Below are positions 4,747-5,274 of a DNA stretch of 5,274 nt, piece by piece. How positions within the stretch are numbered: the stretch's first letter is position 1; each line of letters starts with the position of its first letter. Position numbers and translations under genes: made by a program. The DNA comes from Cyanobacteria bacterium HKST-UBA02. Its GTDB lineage: Bacteria > Cyanobacteriota > Vampirovibrionia > Obscuribacterales > Obscuribacteraceae. A model generated the notes under the pieces. The model ran no database searches, was not told the DNA's origin, and saw only the letters and a program-made list of their open reading frames with translations. Location: positions 1 through 5,274 of the forward strand of contig JAGQHH010000148.1 in assembly GCA_020431945.1 (NCBI GenBank), written 5' to 3'.

Positions 4747-5121
4747 TCAGCGCCTGCCGTTGAGGAGCTTCTCCAGCTCGGCGGGAAAAGTAATGGGATT
4801 GAAAGGCTTCGAGATGATCCCTCGGGCCCCCATCTTCTCGAACTGTTTGCGGTCCTGATCGCTTATCCGGGCGGCGGCGATTATTATCGGCACCGACGGG
4901 GCCCGGTCCCTGATCTTCTCGTAGGCTACCATTCCGTCCATGGCCGGCATGCGGCTATCGAGGATCACCAGGTCCGGGTTGTGATCCCCCACCGCCTTCA
5001 CCGCTTCGGGACCGGAAGAGGCCAGGACCACTTCGAAATCACCCAGGGATGTGAGTGCCAGCCGGGCGATTTTGCGTATGTCAGGATCATCGTCCACGAA
5101 GAGGACTTTCTTGGATGCCAT
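4747..5121 (-). CDS. Single-domain (CheY-like) response regulator (124 aa)
   Basis: Cytoplasmic phospho-receiver of a two-component system, with no output domain. The acidic pocket is Asp10-Asp11-Asp12 (VLFVDDDPDIRK), the phospho-acceptor is Asp55 (LVILDSRMPAMDG), and the conserved Lys105-Pro106 is in SKPF. The Thr/Ser that normally follows strand beta4 is replaced by Ala83 (VPIIIAAARIS), and I checked this in the DNA. Switch-type conformational change may be altered. The 124-residue length is normal for a stand-alone receiver. It would take phosphate from a histidine kinase encoded elsewhere, since none is seen here. The ATG at 5119-5121 gives the standard N-terminus, although no good Shine-Dalgarno precedes it. 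A weak TAAGAT about 40 bases upstream could be part of a promoter. A two-TM protein gene follows on the same strand. Confidence 0.95.
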   Translation of the reverse strand: MASKKVLFVDDDPDIRKIARLALTSLGDFEVVLASSGPEAVKAVGDHNPDLVILDSRMPAMDGMVAYEKIRDRAPSVPIIIAAARISDQDRKQFEKMGARGIISKPFNPITFPAELEKLLNGRR

Positions 5122-5180
5122 GGTAAGTTCGCGAGCAGGGAGGCTTACGATCTATCTTAGCGCAAACTGTATCTGAAACA

Positions 5181-5208
5181 GAAACTGCCCGCTCTCGCGG
5201 GCAGCTTC
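5181..5208 (-). terminator. Rho-independent terminator of the gene entering at the right edge
   Basis: An 8-bp GC-rich stem (CTGCCCGC 5185-5192 / GCGGGCAG 5197-5204) extends by three more pairs past one A-C mismatch. Read on the minus strand, the loop is GAGA, a stable GNRA-type tetraloop, and TTTCTGTTTC follows. It begins about 30 bases after the stop codon at 5236-5238, the normal position for the upstream minus-strand gene. On the plus strand the trailing sequence is less T-rich. Confidence 0.7.
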
Positions 5209-5235
5209 TGCTTGTTGTGTCTGGCGTAGGAAAGC

Positions 5236-5274
5236 TTAGCGGCGGGACTTTTTCCGTCTTTTCCGGCGGGATTG
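5236..5274 (-). CDS. C-terminal end of an unidentified minus-strand protein with a very basic tail (12 residues visible)
   Basis: The frame entering from the right edge ends at TAA (5236-5238) after QSRRKRRKKSRR. Such Arg/Lys tails are common on nucleic-acid-binding or ribosome-associated proteins, but 12 residues do not identify one. The call rests on the terminator hairpin placed about 30 bases downstream. The other two minus-strand frames also stay open here but run through the hairpin, which argues against them. Confidence 0.5.
   Translation of the reverse strand, partial: QSRRKRRKKSRR

Noticed and set aside
4696..5160. Plus-strand open frame of 154 residues opposite the response regulator
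   Set aside because: Antisense of a well-defined receiver domain; its translation has no recognisable features.

Overview
The window reads as bacterial chromosome with compact, fairly GC-rich genes (much G/C at third codon positions) separated by a few AT-richer gaps. The two secreted proteins carry cleavable-type signal peptides, and one of their domains is TonB-like, so I infer a diderm (two-membrane) bacterium. A secreted TPR protein with an N-terminal 'E-x-x-L-F-G' repeat is a style I associate with the non-photosynthetic relatives of cyanobacteria (Melainabacteria/Vampirovibrionia, Obscuribacterales-like). That placement is inference and rests on general resemblance only.

Layout. 1-190 (minus) is the start of a DppF/OppF-type peptide ABC transporter ATPase, cut by the window edge. 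228-252 is a strong hairpin that looks like the terminator of the next minus-strand gene, a 125-residue one-TM protein of unknown function (284-661). 662-1006 is a gap of about 345 bases between divergent genes, AT-rich in its right half. 1007-2203 (plus) is a stand-alone 3-hydroxyacyl-CoA dehydrogenase with the full catalytic set and a duplicated C-terminal domain. A 209-base gap follows. Next is a tight two-gene plus-strand unit: a secreted protein with 20-residue repeats, four TPRs and a C-terminal glycine zipper (2413-3645), then, 15 bases later, a secreted protein with a TonB-C-like domain (3661-4365). That gene meets, tail to tail with 3 bases between, a minus-strand pair: a two-TM small protein (4369-4683) preceded by a single-domain response regulator (4747-5121). 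The right edge (5236-5274) holds the very basic C-terminal end of another minus-strand gene, followed by its own hairpin terminator (5181-5208).

How they work together. The ABC ATPase would energise peptide import and the dehydrogenase would act in beta-oxidation or a related acyl-CoA route; neither has a visible partner here. The most coherent unit is the TPR/glycine-zipper plus TonB-C pair. Spacing and shared export signals suggest a joint envelope function, though nothing in the sequence identifies the substrate. The response regulator and the small membrane protein are probably cotranscribed. The regulator has Ala at the usual Thr/Ser switch position.

The hunt found no mobile element, CRISPR array, tRNA or rRNA. 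The most unusual items are the domain architecture of the 2413-3645 product and its pairing with an unanchored TonB-C protein.
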